From Osedax fenrisi (Eukaryota > Annelida > Polychaeta > Sabellida > Siboglinidae): a DNA stretch of 64,000 nt. The notes below the pieces were generated by a model. The model was not told the DNA's origin. It did not search any database and was given only the letters and a program-made list of their open reading frames with translations. Shown here piece by piece: positions 46,271 through 60,923 of the stretch. The translations under genes and the position numbers were made by a program. Each line of letters begins with the position of its first letter. The first letter of the stretch is position 1. The stretch is from contig OZ025240.1 in assembly GCA_964019155.1 (NCBI GenBank), forward strand, positions 31,406,583 to 31,470,582. Direction: 5' to 3'.

Positions 46271-46342
46271 CGTGTGTGTGTGTGTGTGGGTGTGTGTGGG
46301 TGTGTGTGTGTGTGTGGGTGTGTGTGGGTGTGTGTGTGATTG
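46271..46342. repeat. (TG)n/(GGTG) microsatellite
   Basis: TGTGTG interspersed with TGGG interruptions over about 70 bases. Confidence 0.9.
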
Positions 46343-46460
46343 TGTGCGTATGGGTGTACGTATAGGTCGATGTTTATGTTTGCGTTTAGTATTACTTGTT
46401 GATCAATAATCAAATGCAAATATTACCATAACTAAATATATGTATGTTATACTCTCTCTT

Positions 46461-46463
<3 letters not shown>

Positions 46464-46494
<31 letters not shown>
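46464..46494. repeat. (TA)n microsatellite
   Basis: About 30 bases of TA. Confidence 0.9.
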
Positions 46495-46497
<3 letters not shown>

Positions 46498-46499
46498 TT

Positions 46500-48359
46500 G
46501 AAACTGACGCGCTTATTGGTTGCATCGGAATACTGAAGCATTAGATAATATTTGTTTAACCCGGTCGCAGTTAAACGTAGGCTCGCTAGGTTCACTCCGT
46601 ACAGCAGCAGCTGCTGATGGCAGTGGTAGGTAATATTGCTCCTCCGCACCCTTTAGTGTCATTCTCATCTCCCTACGGAGGTCATGCCACGCGTTATTAC
46701 GTAACTTATAGGAAGCCCCTCCCCTTCACCCGTCCACACTGAACGTATACCCTATAGGGTTTTATTAACTATAGTTATTACTAATGGGTAGGGTACAAAT
46801 AGGTATACTAATGGGTAGGTATACATGTACAAATAGGTATACCTACTAATAAGTGTAGTACCGAATATTATGTATTACTATATTATTATATATATACTAT
46901 CTATATATATATCTATAGTACTATATATATATAGTACTATAGTACTATAAATAGCAACTACAAAACAATTTAATACGTTATTGAAGTCTGTAGCATGATT
47001 TTCGATATTTATCGTAATATCTCTCGAATTCTCATACTTATCTTAATACCCCTCTAGGTCTTAGTACTGATATACCATCCTAATCAGATACGTATATTTA
47101 CTTTCACTAGCATATGCAATTGATCGTAATGGCGGAAGTAGTCAAATTAGTAATTGTGGTCAAACCTAATCATTGCTTTCATTGCTAGTGTATACACAAT
47201 GTATACACTATGTATACACAATGTATACATTAATCTACATAAACATACACTAGAACCATATACATAGTTCGCTCCTAATAGGGACATATATGTCTATGAC
47301 TAGAACACACACACACACACATATATTATACACACATGGGAGATTATCCTAATGCCGTCCACCTCCAACATTACGCTTTACAATATTAAATCATATGATT
47401 TAATAAAAAATACAAAATATAGAAGTTGTTTATATTTATTAAATAATTAAATAGTATATTTTAAAAATGTAATCAATAAAGTTTTAAGAAAGTAAATGTA
47501 TATACTATTATTACTATTTTGAAGTAACCTTATACATTTAACTATTATTAGTACTTATTATTGTTAATTTTGTTGTATTTATTAATTTATAACTAATACA
47601 TATATTAAGTAAACTTGATTATTTACATTAAATGATTAAAGTTAATACCTGCTTATATATGTATTAATTATTATTTTATATAAAGTTACATTAAAAGTGG
47701 TAAGTATTAGGGAAAATTTTAAAAAAATGTATAAAAATAAATGTGTAACTTATAATATTTTGTATAGCAATTTTATAAATATATATAACTTTATATTATT
47801 ATCTACATAAAACTTAAAACAAGTAAAATAATTAATAATGAGGGATACTATAGAATCCCCTATAAATAAATATATATATGTGTGTGTGTTTGTGAGTGTG
47901 TGTATACTATATCCAATATAAAGTATGTATGTATGTATTGTAAGCTGCAGTATACATCATTAATTGTGAACACATGTACGCGTGTGTGTGTATACGTGTA
48001 TATCTACATACGTATATACGCGCTTATACGCGAGGATGTGCAAAGTTACCCATCCTCCACCCTCCTTCCCTTCCCTCCCCATCTTCCATATCGCCACCAA
48101 CACTACTATAAGCCTAGAAGTAAACATATTTCTCAGACTGAGGTGAGTCATGGCCGCCTCCTCGTTTTAATTAAGACATCGCCGAGCAGTGATTCACTCC
48201 GGTACGAAGGGTAACGTGACTCACTCCTCTAGAGAGAGTGAATTACTCGAGTCGATAATCCTACGCTTTTTACACGCGATATGAGTTTATTACTTCCTCC
48301 CCCTCTTCCTCGAATAAATAATAACTATGATTATTAATATAAAAGTATTAAATACACAT

Positions 48360-48399
<40 letters not shown>

Positions 48400-48780
48400 T
48401 AATAATAACTAATACATATATGCATTAGTTTAATACGAGTGTTTTAAATTGTTATTTTATATTAATACCCAATAATTAATATTGTACGTATACATACACA
48501 CATATGCGTGTGTGAATGTGAATACGTATAATTATATTGTGTATTAATCATATCTTGCATAATCTATTGTTACTTAATATCTATTATTACTGCGTATGTA
48601 AACACCATTTCGCGTGTGGATAAAACAATGAATAATAAGGCCGCACCAGCGCAGTCGCGTTATATAAATAGATGTCGGCCCAACAATAGATTTCCCATGT
48701 CGATATCGCCGGATAATAATATCTCTACGGCAGCAGTAATTCAGTTACCACGGAACTAAGAACCGCGATACCACGAACTG
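46500..48780. other. Long intron or intergenic DNA with an AT-rich island
   Basis: About 47340-47880 is AT-rich and CpG-poor like the left half of the window, which suggests an inserted element. (TA)n lies at 48362-48397. GTATACACAATGTATACA-type palindromes lie near 47190-47230. No exon supported. Confidence 0.45.
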
Positions 48781-49260
48781 AGTAACGATTAATATCAAAC
48801 GGCGTGGAGGGGGAGGGGCCACCGCGATGTAAAGGGGGCGTGGTCTATTCACCCGCTAGGGGGGCGTGGTATCCGTAACTCGCTAGGGAGTAAGAGCCGT
48901 TACGATGACGTAATAAACCCTACCTCCCCCCACCCTTTAGTATCGGGGTGGTGGGGTGATGGTGACTATGACAACTATCTGATGACGTCCGTTAATCGGT
49001 TACTTTAGGGGTGGTCGGTAACTTTATAGCGCTTGATGGTCGGAGGTTACACTACGGTCAGTAATGGCCCCTCGCTTGCATTACGTCACGCCTGCCTACG
49101 TGTGTGTGGTCAGTCGGGCGGCCCACGTGGTAATTGACCGGTAGGGTCGGAGTGGACGGCAAACAGATGTACGAGGCGACGCTTTGAAGCGTGCCTAGTC
49201 ACGTGGTAGAGAGTCCCACACCCCCCGTCGTGTGGCGCCACTATCGCGGTAGTCGCTAAA
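48781..49260. promoter_or_regulatory. GC-rich segment with GC-box-like and CTCF-like words
   Basis: Contains GGAGGGGGAGGGGCC, AAAGGGGGCGTGGTC and CTAGGGGGGCGTGGT within about 70 bases, then G-rich ACTTTAGGGGTGGTCGG. These resemble Sp/KLF boxes; CCGCTAGGGGGGCGTGG also fits a CTCF core. No coding exon found. It may be an enhancer or an internal promoter; this is inference. Confidence 0.35.
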
Positions 49261-50375
49261 CGGGAGATTCGATATGTGGAGAGAGGGATGGGGGCGGTGG
49301 AGATCGTGTAATACAGAGAGTTCGCTTTCCTGTATTTATAGGGAAAGCTGCGCATGCTTACTAGCTTTAATAGGGTAATACACCTATATGTATGTCGTAT
49401 ACGATACCCAACCTAATACGAATAGCTAACATTAGCTTTATTTATATATATAGTTATATTTGTAATAACAGTATTATATATATATATATTATATCCTCAA
49501 GATACGCAAATAGAAACACTTACCTAAAAGTAAATATAGTTAAACATACAAATAGGCATCTACTATATCTACATCTAATATACTACTTCATCGTAATATA
49601 CTACCTCATAGTAGTATCATTCATCTGTACAATGTTATATATATATATATATATATATGTGTGCTATAGTACACTATGCATTGTGTGTATAGGGGCCGCT
49701 GCTATACACAGGAGTTGCTTGTTATTCCTCGTTATCAGTGATAGTGATACGTCTACTTAATAAGGTCACCATCTCGTCACTGTTGCCGGCGTCATTACTA
49801 TCCTTGTTATAACCCTAATAAAAGCCCAATCTCCCCACCGTTAAGCCTAAATATAGGACCTGGTTCGTGCGTGCGTGCGTACGTAGTGATAACACGGCAG
49901 CGTTCCAGCATCCTCACCGGCCCCCACGTTAAGTACCTAGATAAAGAAACACTTATTATATAAGTTATACAGTACTACTACCACCACCACTACTGCTATG
50001 CGTACTGTTTATTATCGAACCCTCGGGGTCACGCGTATTATATAACTAAGGCGCATGAGTTCACACGCACACACACGCGCACACACACACACGCACGCGC
50101 ACACACACACGCACACGCACACACACACAGTTAGGACATACCCGTAATAACCCTGGTATATGTAGTGAGAACGCATAGGAAATACATAGGCAGGCAGTAG
50201 CTGGGCTTAATCGAGGAGGGGGGGGGGGCTTTACTCTGCTATAAAAAGTGCAACCTTCAAACACGCACTGTAATACACATACACATACACTTTATACATG
50301 CAGCTTTATCATACTTATTATATTATATTCTAAATATATATACATATCATATTATGAATAATTATATATAATATA

Positions 50376-50437
<62 letters not shown>

Positions 50438-53400
50438 ACAAAAGAAAATGTGCTAGATGAAAAATATTCTTTAAATACATACATATATATATAAACTAAT
50501 ATATAGTTAATTCTATATCCACTCTGCAACTGTATCTATAAATATATAGTTTATATTTAGAATGCATACGAATATATCACTTCTAAAGATGATATAATAC
50601 ATGTACATAGGAGCCATAACTGCGCCGCACACATACCTCTGAGATATGTTTATTAATAATCGCAGGCTCGGATAGTTATTAATGATCATCCGACCTATTG
50701 ATAACTGCATTCACAACTGCAGTTATCAACACCTCTAGTTAATTAACGCGTAGATAGAGGGGGTATACCCTATCTATAGATCCAATGGATACCCTACCCT
50801 ACAATGGCGATGGTGGCGATATCACGTGATTAGCGGCATATTACGTAACCCACGCGATAGATCACGTGGTGCGAAGTCACTTGGTATGAGTGCGGCGAAC
50901 CAGTGCGTATTTGCACTGGAATATGTGTATTTGTGCGTTGTATTGACTCGTGTATTGGTGTTTCCGTGTGTTTGTGCGTGCGTGTGTGTGCGTGTGTGCG
51001 TGTGTGCGTGCGCATGGATGCGTGTATTCTCGCCTATTCCCTTAACATGTATATATAACTCGATGTTGCAGCCTATTTACTCGCATCGTGTGAATAGCGC
51101 AAGCGCATTGTCAATATGATCGATTACATCATCGCTATACCCTACTACAATTCTCATACAACATATACTACACCATACTATATCTGTACATAGCTAGAGG
51201 TGGCTATTTATAGATATTACGCCGATATGGTATCGGTGCGGTGTGTTATTTGCGATGCATACGTACACGCGCACACATCGCACACTGGTGGTGTTACTAG
51301 GGGGGGGGCATCTATTGCATGGTCACATGACGGGTGTATCGAGCTATACTTCAGGGTTAAACCATCTGTACACCGAGGTATACCTACACTATAATCTATA
51401 AAGGTCACCTAACCATATATATCGAATGCCTATATATCTTTACGGTTGATTTGGCAGACATATCGATATAAATCAAGTTTAATAAACAAAAGTAGGCGTT
51501 TCATAATTATGATTGACGTGTGCCGACGATTACCTCCAAAAAAATGCGTCAGCTAGTCCACTATTTCCTGGCGATTAACTTGAACTCCACCTCGCCGTAT
51601 CGCCTTAAACGAACCACTAATACTACAGCTGTACTATTATAGTCATGCGCAGTGTAGTTCTATTGTCGGTGTAATTCTATTGTCGGTGGTGTTTATTTAG
51701 CGTTAGCTCCGCACCCACATTACGTAATATGTACACAATACAAACGCGTCCTCCTATTGTACTGCGTATTAAGCCAGTAGTAGTAGTAGTAGGCAGTAAA
51801 TACTACGCATGGCAGCACCGTCGTTGTTGTCTATTACGTAATCGAGCAGCGCGATCACGTAATCCCATCGTAAATAGATTAGGCTTTATTGCAGCCCGGT
51901 TACATCATCCGTGTATGTATTACACGTTCGCACCGCTCACCGTTACACACTGTTATTACGTAATAGGCTATTGTTGGCTGTAACAAGGACAGCCGTAATA
52001 AGGACATCCGCGTGATCCGCTTTCGATGCGTTTATTTCGAAACCAACAAACTTAAGCATAACCATCTATGGATCCTTATATGTTATGAAATGTATTTCCT
52101 ATTTATCGTTTCCACGATTCTCGATGTATATATATTATAATATTTTTACCCAATTATAATATATATTATAAGGTATATGTTATGTAATCTAATAATATAT
52201 TCATATCTATTATGTTATTCACTAAATATAACATCTGCGTGTATGTGTTCTAGGGAAGCAGTTGTGGTGCGTATAGGTAAGTAGGACGCATAGGTGAGAG
52301 AGGGGTGTGCGGGTGCGGGTGTGGCAACTAGAGCGTAGCTGATCCCTCGGGTAAACACGCACCTCGCACACACACACTCACGGGAGTATCTGCTAGAACC
52401 GCACCCTGTGGTAAAGGTAAATACCTTTATAGGGGGAGAGCCATTCGAGTAGGGTAAACACCCTAGTGTGGTATACCACTAGTACCACCACCACCACGCT
52501 CACTACTGCAGCTGCGGACAATGGTGTGTCTGACCACTGGTCAACATCTAGCTGTGTGTGTGTATGTCTCGGGTATCTAGCTGATGAGTTATGTAGTGTC
52601 CATTGTAAGCATTGTTGTACGCGCGCACACGTATGTGGGTGTGCATTCGTCACAGGTGTACATACCGCACACAGTGTGTGTACATACCGCACAAATGTGT
52701 GCGCGCACGCTAAAGGTATTATTTAATTAATGACTATTGCAATTGAAACCTTCACGCGTCTAGATAACTATAGGTATACGGGTGTGTGCGGACTGATGTG
52801 TAGTAAGATGTGCGCACACGTTCACATGCAGTCGGAGCGGTGCGGGTGTGCGGTATGTGACGCGGTGCGTTAAGAAGCCGCACCGGCTAAAGTGATCGCC
52901 ACATTCCTACACGTATGTCACAGGCGCGTGTACGTCATACACTGTACGAGTATGTGTACTGTACTGTGTGTGTGTGTGTGTGTGTGCGTGTGGTCACATA
53001 CCTAAGTATACGTCTAACAATGACAGGTATATATATACTGACAACAACTCAGACCATTAACTGACCACTACTATGTTATCTAATTGCCTATTGGGTAATC
53101 GTCACTATTACTGCTATGTAATAGCTCCTCCTCCTCTCAGCATTACATAACAAGGTAGGTTACATCGCCACATTACGCGTGATATAGCGAGTTTAGCACA
53201 ATACAGCATCAGCAATCAACTATAGTCGTATATAGAGATATTATAATGTTTTCAGCCGTGAGAAAATATCAGCATAAGTCACATATTATATTCAACCCCT
53301 GATTATCATATTCAACTGGTATTCAACAAACAACAAACATATCTTACTGGTATTCAACATTATATTATCGTACACGTGACATTTCTTATACACGTGACCG

Positions 53401-53730
53401 TATCTAGAGAATACTAGGTAATATAGGCTCTCCGAATATGAATACAATATACCTACACTATATAGTGTATGATAATAATGAGTGTATGCGAACACTGCTC
53501 GCAGAGTAGTTCTACGTTTAGCATGTGAAGAGCTCCACATGCATGCAGAGGGTATACCGTGCTGCTGCTGCTGCTACAGTGATTAGATATAGGTATAACG
53601 TGGGGATATTCAAACAATACAGCCATTGTTATTGTAATGTAGTGTTATAACTATGTGTAATTATGTACACATATATGTACGTATATATATATATATATAC
53701 GTTGAATACGTGCGACGCACGTCGTGCGTG
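49261..53730. other. Long intron or intergenic DNA, microsatellite-rich
   Basis: Tracts include ACACGCAC runs (50061-50128), TGTGCG (50965-51012), GTG/CA runs (52545-52700) and (TG)n (52965-52990). Several 60-120-codon frames overlap these tracts and have no domain features. TTACGTAA (51719, 51835, 51956) and CACGTG words are frequent. Confidence 0.45.
50380..50435. repeat. (TA)n microsatellite
   Basis: About 55 bases of uninterrupted TA. Confidence 0.95.
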
Positions 53731-53734
53731 TGTG

Positions 53735-53737
53735 TAT

Positions 53738-53785
<48 letters not shown>
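53735..53785. repeat. (TG)n microsatellite
   Basis: About 45 bases of TG. Confidence 0.95.
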
Positions 53786-54004
53786 TTGTGTATGTGTATT
53801 GGCGCGAGCATGGGTGTGAGTCATAACAATAACCGAACTATTATTATCCCATATTATATTTCCTATTGCAAGATTTATTATTATAATGTACAATAAATTA
53901 TATTTTATATATATATATATATATACATATACATATTTCACATTATTATAATATAATATACGATTAATATGTATGAATATATAAATATAAATATACAAAT
54001 AATA

Positions 54005-54007
<3 letters not shown>

Positions 54008-54042
<35 letters not shown>
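54008..54042. repeat. (TA)n microsatellite
   Basis: About 34 bases of TA. Confidence 0.9.
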
Positions 54043-54045
<3 letters not shown>

Positions 54046-54326
54046 TATAATATTATTACATCACAAAGTTACGTAATTCGATGTGCGAATGTTATATGGC
54101 GTATACGTATATATTTTCCAATACGAGTGTACAAACATACACGCTTGTGTGCATGCGCTCGTGTGTGCGTGTGCCCCAGTTAATTAGCCACGCCCCTTTT
54201 ACGTATTCCAGATGTATCAGCCTAGAAACTCCTTAGTCTATAAATAGGTTCGCACGCGGTGCGCGCACCTAGTTTCAACGTAAACGAGGCATCGCACCGC
54301 ACCTCACTCCCGCACTCCCACTCCGA

Positions 54327-54480
54327 TAGGCGCCACCTAGCGAGCTTAGTTATTATCGCCGCCGGAGTTATACCACGTGATTGAAAACATGCGTGAGGGG
54401 ATGTCGGCCACTAGGGGGAGTTTAATACGCTGTGGTCACGTGATCGGTGATTAAACCCGATGCCAACGCCACCTGTAGGA
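54327..54480. promoter_or_regulatory. Cluster of three CTCF-like words
   Basis: TAGGCGCCACCTAGCGAG (54327), GGCCACTAGGGGGAG (54406) and ACGCCACCTGTAGGA (54466) each match the animal CTCF core CCxC(T/C)AGG(G/T)GG in one orientation or the other. The middle one is close to the vertebrate consensus. Two CACGTG-type words lie between them. Binding is inferred only. Confidence 0.4.
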
Positions 54481-54529
54481 AGCGTAGGCCACTAATACAT
54501 CCATATGTATGTTAATACTGCAGTATTGT

Positions 54530-55379
54530 ATTACTTTCCCCTACTACTACTACTACTACTACTACTACTATTACTGCTACTATTACTATATTATACGTTA
54601 CTTTTAAATAGTATACTATTACTGATATAGTATAGTATACTCCTACTATTGGTGTATACGTTACTTTTATATAACGTACCGGGTACCGGCCTACCCTATA
54701 TATATACCCTATAGGGTAAACATTCCTACACTTGTAACTTAAATGGGTTGACCTATTTGTCCTTGAGGTTTTACGAGGAATCTCTCGCGGGAAACCTCGA
54801 GTAAGCGCGAGATAAGGAACACAACGCTAGTGATATCTACGTTCGTATGTACGTAGGTATGTGTACTAACACACACACGCGCACACGCGCACGCGCACGG
54901 TTGTAGACGATAGACTTAGCCGTAAGTTAGTTAGTTAATTAGAAAGTGAAATGGAATGCGAGTTATTTCGTGTACGGGTGAAACCATACATACATACATA
55001 CATACATACATACATACGTTTACGTCAATTAACATACATATGTGACTATAGTCCGGCATGTTATGCGTGTAATATGCAATATATATACAGGGCTACTACG
55101 ATTACAGGGGAATGTGGTATTGGGTGCACCCAGTAATTCACACTGGAATTCGTATGCGTAATAATACACACACACACAACACATTTATTATTATAATAAC
55201 AGATATACTATTACGTACACTATCGCCTCTTCTATTGTATACATATAGTATACAATGTATACTGTACTATGTACAATGTACAGTGTACTATGTATGTTGT
55301 AGCGTAGACGATGTACACGTAGACATGAACATAGAGGTAGGCGTAATAGTATTTCATACACCCGTAGTGGATACGTTAT
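54530..55379. other. Intron or intergenic DNA, (TAC)n and (CATA)n repeats
   Basis: TAC repeats at 54540-54570, CATA repeats at 54986-55017 and GTATAC/TGTACA palindromes at 55240-55300. No exon supported. Confidence 0.5.
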
Positions 55380-55380
55380 C

Positions 55381-55528
55381 TATGTGTGTGCGTATGTGTG
55401 TGCGTATGTGTGTGTGTATGTGTGTGTGTATGTGTGTGTATGTGTGTGTATGTGTGTGTGTGCGTATGTGTGTGTGTATGTGTGTGTGTATGTGTGTGCG
55501 TATGTGTGTGTGTATGTGTGTGTATATT
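55381..55528. repeat. (TG)n with TGCGTA/TGTA interruptions
   Basis: About 148 bases of GTGTGT with a regular scatter of GTAT and GCGTAT units; it generates open frames on both strands that are not genes. Confidence 0.95.
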
Positions 55529-55677
55529 TGGGTATACGCGGTATGATTTGATTACGAGATCGATTAATATGAGGCAATATGTTGCGTAATTGTCTAATTG
55601 ACTTCGGCGAGAGCGGGGTGTCCATTATATCGGTCACCATTAGCGACCGCCAGTATCGTAATAGTGGTTTAGAAGTA

Positions 55678-55733
55678 TCAATAACCCTCTCTATACCTCT
55701 CAGCGATAGAGAGGTATAGAGAGGGGTTATTGC
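55678..55733. other. Strong short hairpin, about 23-bp stem
   Basis: ATAACCCTCTCTATACCTCT (55681-55700) pairs with AGAGGTATAGAGAGGGGTTAT (about 55710-55730) across a loop near CAGCGATAG with at most one bulge. The size is like a pre-miRNA or a MITE core. No evidence of expression can be drawn from sequence. Confidence 0.6.
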
Positions 55734-56267
55734 TATACCGTTACCTTAGCTATACACACCGCTCTCTATGTAGGTTACGGGATACCTCTACCTTTAACTA
55801 CACCTACCTAGCTGTATATCTCTGACCGAGATCTCTCCTTACTGTTTTTACTGTTGTATTACACAACAATACATATATTGTAGTGCACTGTTACGTATAC
55901 ACTCTACACAATGAACACTGTACAATGTATACAATATACATGTGTATATTCCCCCGCTATACGCTATTCACCGCACCTATTCGAGCATACCTTACATACC
56001 ACATCTTCACGCGTCACCTACCGATATATTACAGTATATACTCACATATACATATGTATAGATAATACTATATAGGTATATATATATAGGTATATATATT
56101 TATATATATATATATATGTATAGTTATATTTAGTTATATAGATGCATATTAAGGAGGAGGGCGATGTCCCCATATGTCTTCTACAAAGATCAGAACTATG
56201 ATAATATAGATATCAATAAGGGCGGAAGCCTGTATTATATATGCATAGAGATCTATCTCTCTCTCGG

Positions 56268-57229
<962 letters not shown>

Positions 57230-57625
57230 AACAATAGACCTAAGGTGGCCGGAATAGACCTTGGCACCACTAGTGGTGACAGGTTACCGCCGTGCTGTAT
57301 TAACTGACCGGTCACGCGGGAGGAGGAGGCGGCGTTAGTTCAGGGGGCGGGAGAGTAACGCCCCTTTCCCTCCCTCGCCGCCGCCCGCCCGCCCGCCCGC
57401 CTCTCGTTAATGCGTGGCATCTGCCCAGCATCAAGCCGCCATTGTTCGCCGGACACAGCCCGAGGGGTCAGTGGCAATAGAACCGGCGCGTTGGTCGATG
57501 TCTCGGCTAATCACGGCTATAATTAGCTATGAGGCTCGCGTGCGTGTGTGACTCACTAACCGGGTGATAGGGTCACGTGACCGAGTTGAGATAATACCCC
57601 GCTATCCGCTAGGTGTCGCCCGATA
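57230..57625. promoter_or_regulatory. GC-rich CpG-island-like segment
   Basis: The most GC-rich unique stretch in the window: GGAGGAGGAGGCGGCG, GGGGGCGGGAGAG, a run of CCGCCCGCCCGCCCGCC (about 57380-57400), AAGCCGCCATTGTTCG, then CACGTGAC and the CTCF-like TCCGCTAGGTGTCGCC (57605). It could be a promoter, enhancer or unmethylated regulatory island. No ATG-led exon with a credible donor was found. Confidence 0.4.
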
Positions 57626-58240
57626 CTAGGTTACGTAATAGGATGCGGGCGTATAGGGATAGACCGACCTTTTAATCCGTATCGATGAAGGGGAGGATAT
57701 CGTCCGGAAACCATTAACGTATACACTAGAAACTATAGTTTACTTAATTACTTAATTATCTTTAATCCTCGGGGTACCACTCTAGCCCTCGCAGTACCTT
57801 GAAGTATTATCTGTAATCAATTAGCTCGGTGTATAGTCTTAATTGTTAATAGTATACACACACACGCGTGCGGCGCAGTTTGCACTATATATAGTGTACA
57901 CATATGTGTATATATACACTAGAGTAAATATAGTTACTTGGTTAATTGCAGTCATAGATTTGTATTTAATATGAACTATAAATATACGATTGCAGTCACC
58001 TAATTTTAGTGACAAACTAAATATGGCAGTACCAACTTACCATGGTGTCATGTGATTCTATATAGAGTACGCATGTGTGTAGACATATTAGCATGTGTAT
58101 AGTGATATATAGTAGCGTTCGTTTACACAACATAACCAGGATTATTTGTATTACGAAATTATTGTATTTTATTATACAATTATTTATATTATTTCAGTTG
58201 ATAAAAGCTCACATTGTAATACAAATATAAAATTATAAAA

Positions 58241-58280
<40 letters not shown>

Positions 58281-58377
58281 TATATAAATATATATATATA
58301 TAATATATAATATAGTATACTATATATAGTATAATCATCTATGGACGAATTCTGGTCCATTATTTATATAAATACAA

Positions 58378-58411
<34 letters not shown>

Positions 58412-59190
58412 GCAGTGGAATAAATAATATAACATATACACGTATACTTTTATGGTAACCATATATAGTTTACGTAGATTTATATTAAATTTAATTTCAC
58501 GGTCACTTATTCCCTTATCTCGGCGCGCAATACGGCGAGCTGTCAATCACGTTTAATGGGCGTAACCGCGCTTTAAACAATAGAATTAAGAGATTTATGT
58601 TCTTCCCCATCGACTAGAAATATATACACACGGCCGTGTCAATAATAGCCACGTCTGCAGCGTTGATTTATACCTCGTAACGCATTAATGGCTGCCGTGT
58701 GCAGTCACTTAGGTGGAAAAGGTTAACGTGATGCTAATACGAATCACGTGACAACGATACACATACACATGCGCATACTCATACCCGCAATGCACACACA
58801 TATAATGATTAGTTATTGTATCGAAACCTCATTCATTTTCGAACGAATATATAAAATTATAAAAAATTGACAGCTTATATACACAAATAATATTAGTCAC
58901 TATATATATAATCAACTTCCGATAAGTTGAATTTATGTTTTTTGACATATATTTATATATATATATATAGTATATATACTACATCGTGTATATATTATAT
59001 ACACACTCACCCATGTCAAATTCATAAGATGAGTCGGATATGTTCCCGGTTAATATCTCACTAACCGGAAGTTGATGTATACAGCTACCTAAATCGTATA
59101 TAGGAACGTAGTTATAAACACGTACATATACTATGTTATGTTGTACGTGACACTACGTGGCATACCACGCGTGTTTACGTTACAACTCGA
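57626..59190. other. Intron or intergenic DNA, TA-rich
   Basis: TA tracts at 58246-58275 and 58379-58407. No exon supported. Confidence 0.5.
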
Positions 59191-59196
59191 GCACGT

Positions 59197-59272
59197 CACG
59201 TGACTCAGCTTCCACGTGATTAGCTATGTTTATACCACGTGACTCGAGCGCGAGCGGATACACGTCACGTGG
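59197..59272. promoter_or_regulatory. Cluster of four CACGTG palindromes in 76 bases
   Basis: CACGTG occurs at 59197, 59213, 59236 and 59266, three of them in TCACGTG/CCACGTGA contexts typical of bHLH-zip (MITF/TFE, USF, Max) E-boxes. Further copies lie at about 62154, 62174 and 62338. Confidence 0.45.
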
Positions 59273-59339
59273 TCTTGTATCGCGAAGTGGTAATTAATCG
59301 GAGAGCGGCGGTTTCTAATCTCGCTAAGCGAAACGATCT

Positions 59340-60217
59340 ACTACCCGACCTAGTTCACTCTCTCTCTCTCGTTCTCTCTCGTCCTCTCTCACCGTTTATC
59401 GCGCTCTCTCGCTCTCTTGCGAAATAATAAACAAACATGCTGGGCGATAAGACGGACGGCCGCATACATACACCTGTACGCACGTACACACATATGGCTG
59501 TGCGGCGCGCCTTCCGAATACGCTCACCGAAATTCCGAGGACACGCCCACAATAATGTCTGGCGGCTCCATCTTAGGGTTGCTGAATCATAGGGTGGTTA
59601 ATAACGGGTTCATACCAACACATACAGCCCCGATATCTATAACCAGATATCAGATACTTAAAATTATGTCTTTAACATTATTATAAGTTGCTTTCAATTA
59701 CAAATTACTGCGCGATATAAAATGTTCAATGAGACATTTTCTAAAATGAATAATTTAAAGTAGCTGATATCCGGTTAAGGACAAGGGTTCCGATATCGGG
59801 GGGCTGTATTTGTTGGTTTGAATGTGACCTAAAGGTGTGGGCCCCCTACACACATACCAGTACCCACACTGCACTATTCGCTGCTGACTATAGGTGTACC
59901 GCTAACATACATGTGACCTCTAGTCTACATATCAGCCCGTGTTGTAAAGTAACTATATACACACTGCGGGGTTGCTATAGAGAATACTAGGCGTGGACAC
60001 AGTCTGCCGTATTCTCGTAATTAAATAATCTTATTTCGTAAACATCCGTACACAATAATGTAAACAATACACCACACCCAAGGACAGGACATGATGGCTT
60101 CCTACTTTCGTTACCTCTAATTCTATATTTAGTATTATGTTGTTTACACTTATTCGATTCGCTTTACCTCGGCCTATTGTTATAGATTCAACTCGAATAT
60201 GCACACATATATTAACA

Positions 60218-60220
<3 letters not shown>
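59340..60220. other. Intron or intergenic DNA with CT-rich tract
   Basis: CTCTCTCGTT-type degenerate repeats at 59355-59418; otherwise unique with no exon supported. Confidence 0.5.

Positions 60221-60221
<1 letters not shown>

Positions 60222-60281
<60 letters not shown>
60222..60281. repeat. (TA)n microsatellite, about 58 bases
   Basis: Uninterrupted TA. Confidence 0.95.
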
Positions 60282-60282
<1 letters not shown>

Positions 60283-60889
60283 TAATCTAAAATTTAATTA
60301 TAAATAATATACACACAATAAGGTTCCGCACTTAAAATACCTCTATTCTCGAGTCGCTGCTGCTGTAAAAAACGCGTAACTCTTCTGCTGCCGGTGGTAT
60401 GTACACTGTACACTGTACATGCGTGTAGTACGATGTACGTGCGCGTGTGTGTGTGTGCGCTTAGCGGTGCGGATCGCTTGTTAATTAGCTATTAAAACTA
60501 ATGACATGAGTTTCATATTGCTTAGTAGTATATATATATATATATAATATTATATAATATATATATATATATGTGTATATGCGTTTATATGCGTGTATAT
60601 GTATATGTGCGCATGTCGACTAAATGCAGAATTCATTGCACTCGCTTACATAGTTAAGTCATGTTATTCTCGCACGGAACATAGTTTGCGTGCTGTACCC
60701 CCACACATTTACACGTTCACCATACATATAGTTAATCACATTCCGCAAACGCACGCCAACATCGGCATACGCACGCCAACAAGGACTAACTAACGAACGA
60801 TACGAACATAACTCCACCAGACTATAGTCACTGATAACGACACCTCTATATAGCGAATAACTTACTAGTTATCGTATACTACATTCCTT

Positions 60890-60923
<34 letters not shown>

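Noticed and set aside
47335..47712. Further TAGGGGAA-type element
   Set aside because: A GGGAGATTATCC-like word and TTAGGGAAAA exist at roughly the right spacing but do not pair as inverted ends.
55112..55546. 144-codon cysteine/valine-rich frame
   Set aside because: Most of it is a (TG)n microsatellite; no acceptor or conserved domain.
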